This document shows, piece by piece, positions 32,780-40,727 of a stretch of 43,409 nucleotides of DNA. Below the pieces are notes generated by a model that searched no databases, had not been told where the DNA came from, and worked only from the letters and a program-made list of their open reading frames with translations. Each line of letters starts with the position of its first letter. Position 1 is the stretch's first letter. This DNA comes from Bacillota bacterium (GTDB taxonomy: Bacteria; Bacillota; Clostridia; Lachnospirales; Anaerotignaceae): the NCBI GenBank assembly GCA_019422105.1, contig JAHZDZ010000019.1, positions 1-43,409 on the forward strand, given 5' to 3'. Made by a program: the position numbers and the translations under genes.

Positions 32780-35428
32780 ATGAAGAAACTTGGTTTGACA
32801 GATGAGGAAGTGGAGATATCCCGCAGGGAACATGGGGATAACCGTCTCAGTGAGTTAAGGACAGAAGGCTTTTGGGAAAAACTGAAAGGAAATTTTGGCG
32901 ACCCCATGATAAAAATACTGTGCGTTGCACTGGTGATTAACGTGGTATTTGCCTTTATGGGACAGGCTGAGTGGTATGAATCGGCGGGAATTGCCATTGC
33001 CGTTATCCTTGCTACCTTTGTTTCCACCTTTTCTGAATACCGCAATGAAAATGCGTTTCAGAAGCTGCAGGAGGAAGCCTCCAAAATCAGGTGCAAGGTA
33101 TATAGAAACGGTGAAATTACGGAAATTTCCATAGATGACATAGTGGTCGGCGACTGCATCATGCTGCAAACCGGCGACAAGGTGCCGGCGGACGGCGTTC
33201 TGGTTGAGGGCTCCATGAAGGTTGACCAGTCCGTTTTAAACGGCGAGAGCGAGGAAGCAAAAAAGAAGGCCATACCCGAAAATTATCAGGATGAAGACAA
33301 GGCGATGGACTTTTTAAACGTCTATAAGGTATTCCGCGGAACTATTGTCTGCTCCGGCAATGCGGTTATGGAGGTTACAACAGTCGGCGATGCTTCTGTA
33401 TACGGAAAAATCGCTAGCGAGCTTCAGCAGGATGACGACAGGGAATCCCCATTAAAGGTGAAACTTAGCAATCTTGCGGCCAATATCAGCAAATTTGGCT
33501 ATATTGGCGGTATTCTCATCGCGGTGGCCCTTTTATTCCAGAGGATAGTTGTGCATAACGCCTTTGATATGGCGGCTATTGTGGCGTACTGTTCAAACTG
33601 GATGGTACTTTTAAATGATGTGGTACAGGCGGTTATATTGGCGGTTATTATTATCGTTATGGCTGTGCCGGAGGGACTGCCGCTCATGATTGCCATAGTA
33701 TCTGCCCAGAATATGGGTAAAATGCTCAAGGACAATGTACTTGTGCGTGAAATTAACGGTATTGAGACAGCGGGAAGCCTGAATATTTTATTCAGTGACA
33801 AGACGGGCACCATTACCAAGGGCCAGCTTGAGGTGGTTACCTTTGTCAACGGCGGATTGCGGGATTACAGCAATTTCCAGAGTATTGAGACGCCTCTGGC
33901 GGATCTGCTCTTACTGAGCATATGCGAAAACTCCAGTGCGGTTGTTACCCATGAGGACGGCAGGAGACGGATATTGGGCGGCAACGGAACAGACAGGGCC
34001 GTTCTTGGCTTTCTGCCGGACGGCACAGAGGGGCCTAAGGTTGAAAAAGCTGCGTCAATACCCTTTAACAGCGACAATAAATATTCGGCTGCCCAGGTGA
34101 GGGGTGCGTACAATTATACTCTTTTAAAAGGTGCGCCGGAAAAAATTATCGACAAATGTAAATGGTTCTTTGATGAAAACGGACAGAAGCAGCCTCTTGA
34201 AAGCGCCAGAGGCATGGAGGAGAAGGTCAATGAGCTGGCAAACCGCGCTATCCGCGTTATCGCTTTGGCGGTCAATGAGGATGCCATAACGGAGGACTCC
34301 ATACCGGAAAGCGGCTATACCCTTGTGGGTATTCTGGGCATCCGCGATGAGGTGCGCCCTGAATCCATAGACGCCATACAGGAGGTTCACAACGCCGGTG
34401 TTCAGGTTGTCATGATTACGGGCGACAGAAAGGATACGGCAGTTGCCATAGCGAAAGAGGCAAGGCTTTTGATGAAGGAAACAGATATTGTCCTGACCTC
34501 GGATGAAATGCTTGCGCTGACAGACGAAGAGCTGAAGGAAAAGCTCAAGGACTTGAGGGTTGTGGCAAGGGCTCTTCCAAGCGACAAGAGCCGACTGGTT
34601 AGAATCGCACAGGAATTGAATCTGGTTGTCGGCATGACAGGCGACGGCGTCAATGACTCACCGGCACTGAAAAAAGCGGATGTGGGCTTTGCTATGGGCG
34701 GCGGTACGGAGGTTGCCAAGGAGGCCAGCGCTATCGTTATACTGGACGACAATTTCAGCTCTATTGATAAGGCGATATTGTACGGCAGGACGATTTTTAA
34801 CAGCATCAGGAAGTTTATTATATTCCAGCTGACTATCAACGTGGCGGCAGTTTTGGTTTCCTTTGTATCTCCCCTTATGGGTATGGAAAACCCATTGTCA
34901 ATCACGCAGATTCTCTGGGTAAACCTTGTCATGGATACTCTGGCTGCTCTGGCCTTTGGCGGTGAGCCGGCACTGAGGCGCTATATGAAGGAGAAGCCAA
35001 AGCGCAGAGATGAAAGTATTGTCAGCAGGTACATGTGGACAGAGATTATAACCGGCAGCGTCTGGGTATTCCTCTTGAGCATGGGAATGCTTATCGGTCA
35101 CCAGACGGACGCCTTTTTCCGTGAGGACCCGGCGAACAAATATATGCTGACAGGTTATTTTGCTTTCTTTATCTTTGCGGCAGTGTTTAATGCCTTTAAC
35201 GCAAGGACGGAGAAGATGAATCTGTTTGACAATATCGGAAAAAATCCGGGCTTTTTACGGATACTGCTGCTCATAGTTGTGGTACAGGTGATTATGACCT
35301 ATTTCGGCGGCGTTATCCTCAGATGCTACGGACTGACGGCGAGCGAATGGGTATTGGTGGTAATACTGGCTTTTACGATTATTCCTGTGGATTTAATCAG
35401 AAAGCTTATCTATAAAAGGAAGGAATAA
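32780..35428 (+). CDS. PMCA-type Ca2+-transporting P-type ATPase
   Basis: An 882-aa pump. About ten membrane helices are predicted. The M4 motif is PEGLPLMIA, the phosphorylation site DKTGTITKG with Asp340, the nucleotide-domain motif KGAPEKI, and the hinge MTGDGVNDSPALKKADVG. M6 carries NLVMDTLAALAFGGEP. PEGLP with N..MD in M6 are the Ca2+-coordinating elements of the PMCA/SERCA group. It would export Ca2+ from the cytosol. The ATG at 32780 follows AAGGAGGAA and is preferred over an upstream TTG. It sits only 31 nt after telA and before the Ca2+-binding TerD genes. TerC, the usual membrane member of Ter loci, is not present in this window. Confidence 0.93.
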   Translation: MKKLGLTDEEVEISRREHGDNRLSELRTEGFWEKLKGNFGDPMIKILCVALVINVVFAFMGQAEWYESAGIAIAVILATFVSTFSEYRNENAFQKLQEEASKIRCKVYRNGEITEISIDDIVVGDCIMLQTGDKVPADGVLVEGSMKVDQSVLNGESEEAKKKAIPENYQDEDKAMDFLNVYKVFRGTIVCSGNAVMEVTTVGDASVYGKIASELQQDDDRESPLKVKLSNLAANISKFGYIGGILIAVALLFQRIVVHNAFDMAAIVAYCSNWMVLLNDVVQAVILAVIIIVMAVPEGLPLMIAIVSAQNMGKMLKDNVLVREINGIETAGSLNILFSDKTGTITKGQLEVVTFVNGGLRDYSNFQSIETPLADLLLLSICENSSAVVTHEDGRRRILGGNGTDRAVLGFLPDGTEGPKVEKAASIPFNSDNKYSAAQVRGAYNYTLLKGAPEKIIDKCKWFFDENGQKQPLESARGMEEKVNELANRAIRVIALAVNEDAITEDSIPESGYTLVGILGIRDEVRPESIDAIQEVHNAGVQVVMITGDRKDTAVAIAKEARLLMKETDIVLTSDEMLALTDEELKEKLKDLRVVARALPSDKSRLVRIAQELNLVVGMTGDGVNDSPALKKADVGFAMGGGTEVAKEASAIVILDDNFSSIDKAILYGRTIFNSIRKFIIFQLTINVAAVLVSFVSPLMGMENPLSITQILWVNLVMDTLAALAFGGEPALRRYMKEKPKRRDESIVSRYMWTEIITGSVWVFLLSMGMLIGHQTDAFFREDPANKYMLTGYFAFFIFAAVFNAFNARTEKMNLFDNIGKNPGFLRILLLIVVVQVIMTYFGGVILRCYGLTASEWVLVVILAFTIIPVDLIRKLIYKRKE

Positions 35429-35433
35429 GGCGG

Positions 35434-35452
35434 TTTGTCTTAAGAAGACAAA
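35434..35452 (+). repeat. Short hairpin after the Ca2+ ATPase
   Basis: TTTGTCTT (35434-35441) and AAGACAAA (35445-35452) form an 8-bp stem with a 3-nt loop. There is no T-run after it on the plus strand, so it is at most a weak terminator or a stabilising stem. Confidence 0.4.
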
Positions 35453-35498
35453 ATGGAAACATGATTGGATTCTTAAGGAAAACGCCGGGGCCGCGCGG

Positions 35499-35576
35499 CA
35501 TAAGAAAACGAGTCAACAGGATTACAATGAGCAAAAAAAGCTTAAAAAAATTTCTTTGCCCCTGTGTTTTCTTATG
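35499..35576 (+). repeat. Long-range hairpin in the leader before terD
   Basis: CATAAGAAAAC (35499-35509) pairs exactly with GTTTTCTTATG (35566-35576), and CAGG (35517-35520) with CCTG (35561-35564) extends it. The loop contains an A-rich stretch. The structure lies 75 nt upstream of the terD start and could act as an attenuator or processing site between the pump and the TerD genes. Confidence 0.45.
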
Positions 35577-35650
35577 GCACTGACCATGAAGGGCGGCTTT
35601 TATTACCCTGTTAAAAATAAAATTGCAGAGAAGAAAAAGGAGTGTTGATT

Positions 35651-36232
35651 ATGCCAATCAGTTTGCAAAAGGGACAAAAGGTAGATTTAACAAAGGGAAA
35701 TCCGGGACTTTCAAAGCTTATGATAGGACTGGGCTGGGATACCAATAAATATGACGGCGGTTCAGATTTCGATTTGGATGCAGCGGCGTTTATGCTGGGA
35801 GAAAACGGCAAGGTGACAAGCCAGGGCGACTTTGTATTCTACGGCAACAAGGAGCATGAGAGCGGATCCGTCACCCATATGGGAGATAATCTGACAGGCG
35901 AGGGCGAGGGAGACGACGAACAGGTTAAAATTGACCTTACTAAGGTTCCGGCGTCCGTTCAGAAGATTACCTTCACCGTAACCATTTATGACGCAGAGAC
36001 AAGGAGACAGAATTTCGGACAGGTTTCAAATGCGTTTATCCGTGTTGTGGACGAGGCAAAGGGACAGGAGCTTATCCGTTATGATTTGGGAGAGGATTTC
36101 TCCATTGAGACTGCTGTTGTGGTAGGCGAGCTTTACAGAAACGGATCCGAGTGGAAGTTCAACGCTGTTGGCAGCGGTTTTTCAGGCGGTCTTGCGGCTC
36201 TCTGCGCGAATTTTGGCATTGACGTAGCATAA
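35651..36232 (+). CDS. terD: TerD-family Ca2+-binding stress protein (copy 1)
   Basis: A 193-aa cytosolic protein of canonical TerD length. It starts MPISLQKGQKVDLTKGNPGL, followed by GLGWDTNKYDGG and DFDLDAAAFML. The Ca2+-loop motif GDNLTGEGEGDDE is intact, then NFGQVSNAFIRV, and the end is NAVGSGFSGGLAALC. The ATG at 35651 was chosen because AAGGAG lies 9 nt upstream. It is closely related to the copy at 37850. Known TerD and TerE proteins bind Ca2+ and are found in stress and tellurite resistance clusters; the biochemical output is unknown. Confidence 0.92.
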   Translation: MPISLQKGQKVDLTKGNPGLSKLMIGLGWDTNKYDGGSDFDLDAAAFMLGENGKVTSQGDFVFYGNKEHESGSVTHMGDNLTGEGEGDDEQVKIDLTKVPASVQKITFTVTIYDAETRRQNFGQVSNAFIRVVDEAKGQELIRYDLGEDFSIETAVVVGELYRNGSEWKFNAVGSGFSGGLAALCANFGIDVA

Positions 36233-36287
36233 GTCTGCTATATTTTGCGGCAGTAACCAATATACAAAAGAATTGGGGGATTGAGAG

Positions 36288-36974
36288 ATGAATTATGAGA
36301 TTTTGTACAAGGAGGCTTTTCCCGTTGTAAAATACAGGCTTAAAAAAGGGGAAAGAATCAAGGCGGAATCCGATGCCATGATTGCCATGTCCAGTACCAT
36401 TGATGTTACCGGCGGTGTGGAGGGGGGCATTTTAAAGGGATTAACCCGTATGCTCTCTGGCGAAAAGTTTTTCTTCCAGTATCTGACGGCAAACAGGGGA
36501 GACGGCGAGGTTTTGTTTGGCCATGCTACGCCCGGCGGTATTATTGATGTGGATTTGGATGGTACTTATGGGCTCAGGGTACAAAAGGACGGCTTTCTTG
36601 CGTCTACTGACACAATTGAAATTGATTCCAAAGTGCAGAACCTGGCGAAGGGCATTCTCTCCAAGGAAGGGTTCTTTATATTGAGCGTACAGGGCAGAGG
36701 CACTGTGTTTCTGTCAAGCTACGGCGCTATTCATCCCATCAATCTTGAGGCCGGGGAGGAAATCATAATTGATAACGGTCATCTGGTTGCGTGGCCTGAC
36801 TATATGGAATACCATTTGGAGAAGGCTTCCAGCGGATGGGCGAACAGCATTATGAGCGGCGAGTGTCTGGTATGCCGTTTCAAGGGGCCGGGCACCATAC
36901 TGATACAGACCAGAAATCCGGGAGGCTTTGCAAGCTGGATTGCTTCCCTGGGCTTTGCCCGCGGTGCAAACTGA
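36288..36974 (+). CDS. AIM24-family (TIGR00266) protein
   Basis: A 228-aa soluble beta-rich protein. Recognisable features are YEILYKEAFPVVKYRLKKGE at the start, the central SSTIDVTGGVEGGILKGL and GDGEVLFGHATPGGI, and the C-terminal GPGTILIQTRNPGGFASWI. These fit the AIM24/TIGR00266 family of trimeric double-stranded beta-helix-like proteins, whose bacterial role is unclear. GGGGGA precedes the ATG. It lies between two terD genes (55 nt after one, 65 nt before the next), so it is likely part of the Ter complex. I am sure of the family and not of the function. Confidence 0.87.
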   Translation: MNYEILYKEAFPVVKYRLKKGERIKAESDAMIAMSSTIDVTGGVEGGILKGLTRMLSGEKFFFQYLTANRGDGEVLFGHATPGGIIDVDLDGTYGLRVQKDGFLASTDTIEIDSKVQNLAKGILSKEGFFILSVQGRGTVFLSSYGAIHPINLEAGEEIIIDNGHLVAWPDYMEYHLEKASSGWANSIMSGECLVCRFKGPGTILIQTRNPGGFASWIASLGFARGAN

Positions 36975-37039
36975 GGCGGCGAGGGTTTGCCGGTTATGAA
37001 AACAGTCATTATTTTGGAAGAATGGAGTGAAATTATCTT

Positions 37040-37636
37040 ATGTCAGTAAATTTGCAGAAGGGCCAGAAGGTTGACCTGACAAAAGGAAATGCCGGTTTAA
37101 AAAGAGTAGTTGTAGGACTTGGCTGGGACGCTGTGGAAGCGCCCAAAAAGGGATTATTTTTTAAACAGAAAACGGTTGATATAGACTGTGACGCCTCCGC
37201 GCTTATGTGCGCGGCCGGAGGCAAGCTTATGGATAAGGGAGATATTGTCTATTTCGGCAATCTCAACCACAGAAGCGGCGCTGTAACCCATTTGGGGGAT
37301 AACCTGACGGGAGAGGGCGACGGGGATGACGAGCAGATTATTGTCGAGCTTAACAATGTTCCCGCTATCTATGAAAAAATTATTTTTGTCGTCAATATCT
37401 ATCAGGCATATGAGAGAAACCAGCATTTCGGCATGATCAAAAATGCTTTTATTCGTCTGGTGGACGCGGACACCAACAAGGAGCTTTGTAAATACAACCT
37501 GTCGGAGAACTATGAAGGTATGACCGCCATGATTTTCGGCGAGGTTTACCGTTATCAGAACGAGTGGAAATTCAGCGCTATCGGTGAGCCAACCAGAGAC
37601 AAGGGACTTGGCGAGCTGGCGAGCCGTTACCTGTAA
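37040..37636 (+). CDS. TerD-family protein (copy 2, divergent)
   Basis: A 198-aa TerD-fold protein. The start MSVNLQKGQKVDLTKGNAGL and the loop GDNLTGEGDGDDE are canonical. A lysine/phenylalanine-rich segment (APKKGLFFKQKTVDIDCDASAL) replaces the DTNKYDGG region of the other copies, and the end lacks the usual SGFSGGLAALC. A similar KKGFL-type insert occurs in the TerA-like protein at 27183, hinting that these two share a binding partner. GGAGTGA precedes the ATG. Ca2+ binding is predicted from the intact loop. Confidence 0.9.
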   Translation: MSVNLQKGQKVDLTKGNAGLKRVVVGLGWDAVEAPKKGLFFKQKTVDIDCDASALMCAAGGKLMDKGDIVYFGNLNHRSGAVTHLGDNLTGEGDGDDEQIIVELNNVPAIYEKIIFVVNIYQAYERNQHFGMIKNAFIRLVDADTNKELCKYNLSENYEGMTAMIFGEVYRYQNEWKFSAIGEPTRDKGLGELASRYL

Positions 37637-37849
37637 ATAAATAGGAAAGCGGCTTTGTGTTTTGCCGGCACCTGTAAAGAAGCGGGATACAAAATAAAAG
37701 CCATGATAGGTTAGTCTGAATGAGGGCTTGTATCGGGAGAAAACAAAACGGTTTCCCTTGAGTCTGTCCCGCTGCTTTCAGATAGAAAGGCGCAGTATAT
37801 TATTGTCTGTTTACGCATGAAAAAATAGAAAAATCAGGGAGGTTTTGAG
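37637..37849 (+). promoter_or_regulatory. Intergenic leader before the third terD gene
   Basis: A 213-nt gap without genes. GATACAA (near 37685) and TTGTATC (near 37730) are inverted copies that could form a long-range stem. ATTGTCTGTTTACGC near 37803 resembles ATTGTCTGTTGACGG at 29032 upstream of yceG. TATTAT near 37799 is a possible -10. No single promoter stands out. Confidence 0.35.
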
Positions 37850-38434
37850 ATGGGCGTTAATTTATCAAAGGGCCAGAGAGTCAGCCTTGAAAAATCTATG
37901 ACTTTAGCTTTGGTAGGTCTTGGCTGGGATACCAACAAATACGACGGCGGTTTCGACTTCGATTTGGACGCTGCTGCGTTTTTGCTTGGGGAAAACGGAA
38001 AAGTTCTCAGGGACGAGGATTTTGTTTTCTATAACAATACCAACGGGCGGGACGGCGCTGTCGTCCACACAGGGGATAACCTGACAGGTGAGGGCGACGG
38101 GGATGATGAGGTCATTTTGATTGACTTTACAAAGATTCCTGATGAAATTAAAAAAATAGCAATCACGGTTACCATTCACGAGGCTGTGGAAAGAGGCCAG
38201 AATTTCGGTCAGGTATCCAACGCCTATGTGAGGGTTGCAAAGCGCTCCAGCGACAGCGATATGGCTGGTGTTGAGGCTTTGAAATACGACTTGATGGAGG
38301 AATTTTCCATTGAGACGGCAATTGTTGTGTGCGAGATCTACAAGCATGGTGCTGAATGGAAATTTAACGCAGTGGGAAGCGGTTTCCAGGGCGGTCTTGC
38401 CGCGCTGTGCCGTAATTTCGGTGTAAACGTGTAA
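37850..38434 (+). CDS. terD: TerD-family Ca2+-binding stress protein (copy 3)
   Basis: A 194-aa canonical TerD protein: MGVNLSKGQRVSLEKS, GLGWDTNKYDGG, DFDLDAAAFLL, the intact GDNLTGEGDGDDE loop, NFGQVSNAYVRV and the NAVGSGFQGGLAALC ending. It is the nearest relative of the copy at 35651, suggesting a local duplication that later moved apart. A small insertion (KRSSDSDMAGVEAL) distinguishes it. GGGAGG lies 9 nt before the ATG. It is the last Ter-complex gene before the biosynthetic module, separated from it by 128 nt that carry a strong hairpin. Confidence 0.92.
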   Translation: MGVNLSKGQRVSLEKSMTLALVGLGWDTNKYDGGFDFDLDAAAFLLGENGKVLRDEDFVFYNNTNGRDGAVVHTGDNLTGEGDGDDEVILIDFTKIPDEIKKIAITVTIHEAVERGQNFGQVSNAYVRVAKRSSDSDMAGVEALKYDLMEEFSIETAIVVCEIYKHGAEWKFNAVGSGFQGGLAALCRNFGVNV

Positions 38435-38507
38435 TGAGTAAGCGGCAGATAATTTGTTTTTTTGCCGCAGAGTATTGGACATTGGTTTGTCAATAGGTTA
38501 ATGGTAA

Positions 38508-38535
38508 CCATGCACGCCTCTTGGGGCGTGCATGG
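38508..38535 (+). repeat. 11-bp GC-rich hairpin between TerD genes and the biosynthetic module
   Basis: CCATGCACGCC (38508-38518) and GGCGTGCATGG (38525-38535) form a perfect stem with a 6-nt loop, 10 nt before the ribosome binding site of the next gene. It is followed by CCTTACTTT, a poor T-run. It may attenuate or insulate expression of the downstream module. Confidence 0.6.
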
Positions 38536-38562
38536 CCTTACTTTAAGGAAGGTTTGGATACT

Positions 38563-39603
38563 GTGAATTATAACCATTTAAATGTAAAAAGGCTTTTACA
38601 GGGGTCGGAATATGATAAGGATTCTCCCAGAGAGCTGCTTCAATATGCTGTGGGGGCGCTGTTATATGCGCCGGCGGATCATAAAAGCGCTGGGAGGGAT
38701 ATTTGTCAAAGGCGTTATGAAGCGCTGAACAGTGTAGTGTTTTGTCTGGAGGACTCCATTCTGGATGAAAATCTGGAAAACGCGAAAACAGCATTGGTGC
38801 AGAGCATAATCGGGATATATGAGACTTGGATAGGCGGAAAACTTGATATAAAAGATATACCGCTTATTTTTATACGCATCAGAAGCGCCGCACAGCTTTT
38901 GGAAATAGCGGAGCGTCTGGGGAATGCCCTATCGGTTTTGAGCGGCTTTGTGCTGCCGAAATTTGACAGCAGCAATATGGAGGATTACAGGCGGGCGATG
39001 CTTGCGCTCAATCAGGGCGCAAAATCGAAGCTGTATTGTATGCCCATACTGGAAAGCGGCCGGGTAATGGAAAAGAAAAGCCGTATGGCGGAGTTGTATG
39101 CCGTGAAGGAGGTACTTGACTCTATGAGGGAATATGTACTGAATGTGCGGGTAGGCGGCAATGATTTCAGCAATAAATTCGGCATCCGGCGGGGCAGGGA
39201 CGATTCCATTTATGATATTGCCGTTGTGCAGGATGTTTTGGGAGACATTATGAACCTGTTCGGACGGGAATATGTTGTCTCGGCGCCTGTGTGGGAATAT
39301 TTCGGAGATACGTCTGATGAGCGGTGGCAAAGGGGACTGAAAAGAGAATTGAGCCTTGACAGACTTAACGGCTTTGTGGGCAAAACGGCAATTCATCCGT
39401 CGCAGCTGACTGTCATTCAAAAAGCTTATGTGGTGAGCAGGGAGGACTATGAGGACGCCTTAAGCGTTCTCAGCTGGAAGAGTACGACACAGGGCGTACT
39501 GAAGGGTGAGGGCTCCATGCGGATGAATGAGCTGAAAATACACGGCGTATGGGCAAAAAAAATCATGGCGTTAGCCAGTATTTATGGAGTAGAGGAAGCA
39601 TGA
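38563..39603 (+). CDS. CitE-like HpcH/HpaI-family lyase of the Ter biosynthetic module
   Basis: A 346-aa cytosolic TIM-barrel enzyme. Family motifs are LLYAPADH, VFCLEDSI, IFIRIRS, GFVLPKF, MPILESG, RVGGNDFSNKFGIRR and GKTAIHPSQL. Citrate-lyase beta-like enzymes cleave or form C-C bonds on CoA-linked or keto-acid substrates; the substrate here is unknown. The likely start is GTG at 38563 with AAGGAAGG about 10 nt upstream; a TTG at 38554 is the alternative. Its stop overlaps the start of the next gene (ATGA). Such lyases are conserved in Ter-linked operons predicted to make a nucleoside-like compound. Confidence 0.86.
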   Translation: MNYNHLNVKRLLQGSEYDKDSPRELLQYAVGALLYAPADHKSAGRDICQRRYEALNSVVFCLEDSILDENLENAKTALVQSIIGIYETWIGGKLDIKDIPLIFIRIRSAAQLLEIAERLGNALSVLSGFVLPKFDSSNMEDYRRAMLALNQGAKSKLYCMPILESGRVMEKKSRMAELYAVKEVLDSMREYVLNVRVGGNDFSNKFGIRRGRDDSIYDIAVVQDVLGDIMNLFGREYVVSAPVWEYFGDTSDERWQRGLKRELSLDRLNGFVGKTAIHPSQLTVIQKAYVVSREDYEDALSVLSWKSTTQGVLKGEGSMRMNELKIHGVWAKKIMALASIYGVEEA

Positions 39604-40727
39604 TTAGGACGACAGAGAACAGGACAGGTTATGAATTAGACCATATGGTACAGATAGCACAGAGAGAAAACAATACCAAAAGAGGCTATCTGCTGGTAAA
39701 CCGCTTTCAGGCGAAGCATGTGCCGGTAAGTCCCGGGACTGCACTGGAGCTGTTTGACAGGCTTGGAAGTGACTTATATGAGGACTTGAAGGACAGTAAG
39801 GTTTTGTTTATCGGCTTTGCCGAGACAGCCACAGCCATAGGCGCACGGATTGCGGCGCAGTTTGCGGGAGACGGGTATTATATTCAGACAACCAGGGAGG
39901 ATATGGATCCTGCCTTTGCCGTTGTCACGTTTCGGGAGGAGCACAGTCATGCCACAAAGCAGCAGCTTTTTAGCAGGGATAAAGAAATACTGGCGGATTG
40001 CGACGTCATTGTCTTTGTGGAGGACGAAGTGACAACGGGGAAAACCATATTGAATTTTATTGCCGTTCTGGAGGAAAGGGGCATCAGAGATAAGTTTTGT
40101 GTCGCTTCCCTGCTAAACAGCATGGATGAGGACAGTATGGCACGCTATAGACAAAAGGGAATTGCCGTCTATTATCTGGCGAAGCTTATCAATGACTTTG
40201 ACTTTGCGGAGACGGTAAACGCTGTTCCTACGCTGGCGCCGTCAGAGGATGAGGATATTATTGTTACGGAAGTAAAAGGCAGAATGGAGCCGAGGCTTGG
40301 CGTAAAGGCGAAGGAGTATGAAAAAGCCTGCCGTGCTCTTGGAGAAGAAATACTGCCCCTTCTTCCAAGGGACGGGTACGGGGATAATATTCTGGTCTTG
40401 GGAACGGAGGAGTGCATGTATCCGGCGATTTCAGCCGCGAAGGTAATAGAAGAGAAAAGAAAGGGCGCCAAGACGGCTGTGCATGCCACCACCAGAAGCC
40501 CGATTGTGCCATCGGACCAAAAGGGGTATCCCCTTTACAGCAGAGTACAGCTTGACAGCCTTTATGAGAAGGAGAGAGGCACATTTTTGTATAATATAGA
40601 AAAATATGACTGCGCTGTCATTGTGACAGACGCGCCTGATATAAACCTGCATGGGTTAAAGCAGCTTGTGAGCGCCCTCAGGTATTTTGGAACGGAAACG
40701 ATAATTGCGGTAAAGTGGGTGGAATAA
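39600..40727 (+). CDS. Phosphoribosyltransferase with C-terminal TRSP domain
   Basis: A 375-aa cytosolic enzyme. The N-terminal half is a phosphoribosyltransferase-type fold with GFAETATAIG and the PRPP-binding loop FVEDEVTTGKTI. The C-terminal half (about 230-375) has LVLGTEECMYPA, HATTRSPIVPS and VIVTDAPDI, as in the TRSP domain named for its Thr-Arg-Ser-Pro motif, which is literally present (TRSP). This pairing is a hallmark of Ter-linked biosynthetic operons. It would attach or exchange a base-like group on phosphoribose. It starts in the stop region of the lyase gene (4-nt overlap). Confidence 0.87.
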   Translation: MIRTTENRTGYELDHMVQIAQRENNTKRGYLLVNRFQAKHVPVSPGTALELFDRLGSDLYEDLKDSKVLFIGFAETATAIGARIAAQFAGDGYYIQTTREDMDPAFAVVTFREEHSHATKQQLFSRDKEILADCDVIVFVEDEVTTGKTILNFIAVLEERGIRDKFCVASLLNSMDEDSMARYRQKGIAVYYLAKLINDFDFAETVNAVPTLAPSEDEDIIVTEVKGRMEPRLGVKAKEYEKACRALGEEILPLLPRDGYGDNILVLGTEECMYPAISAAKVIEEKRKGAKTAVHATTRSPIVPSDQKGYPLYSRVQLDSLYEKERGTFLYNIEKYDCAVIVTDAPDINLHGLKQLVSALRYFGTETIIAVKWVE

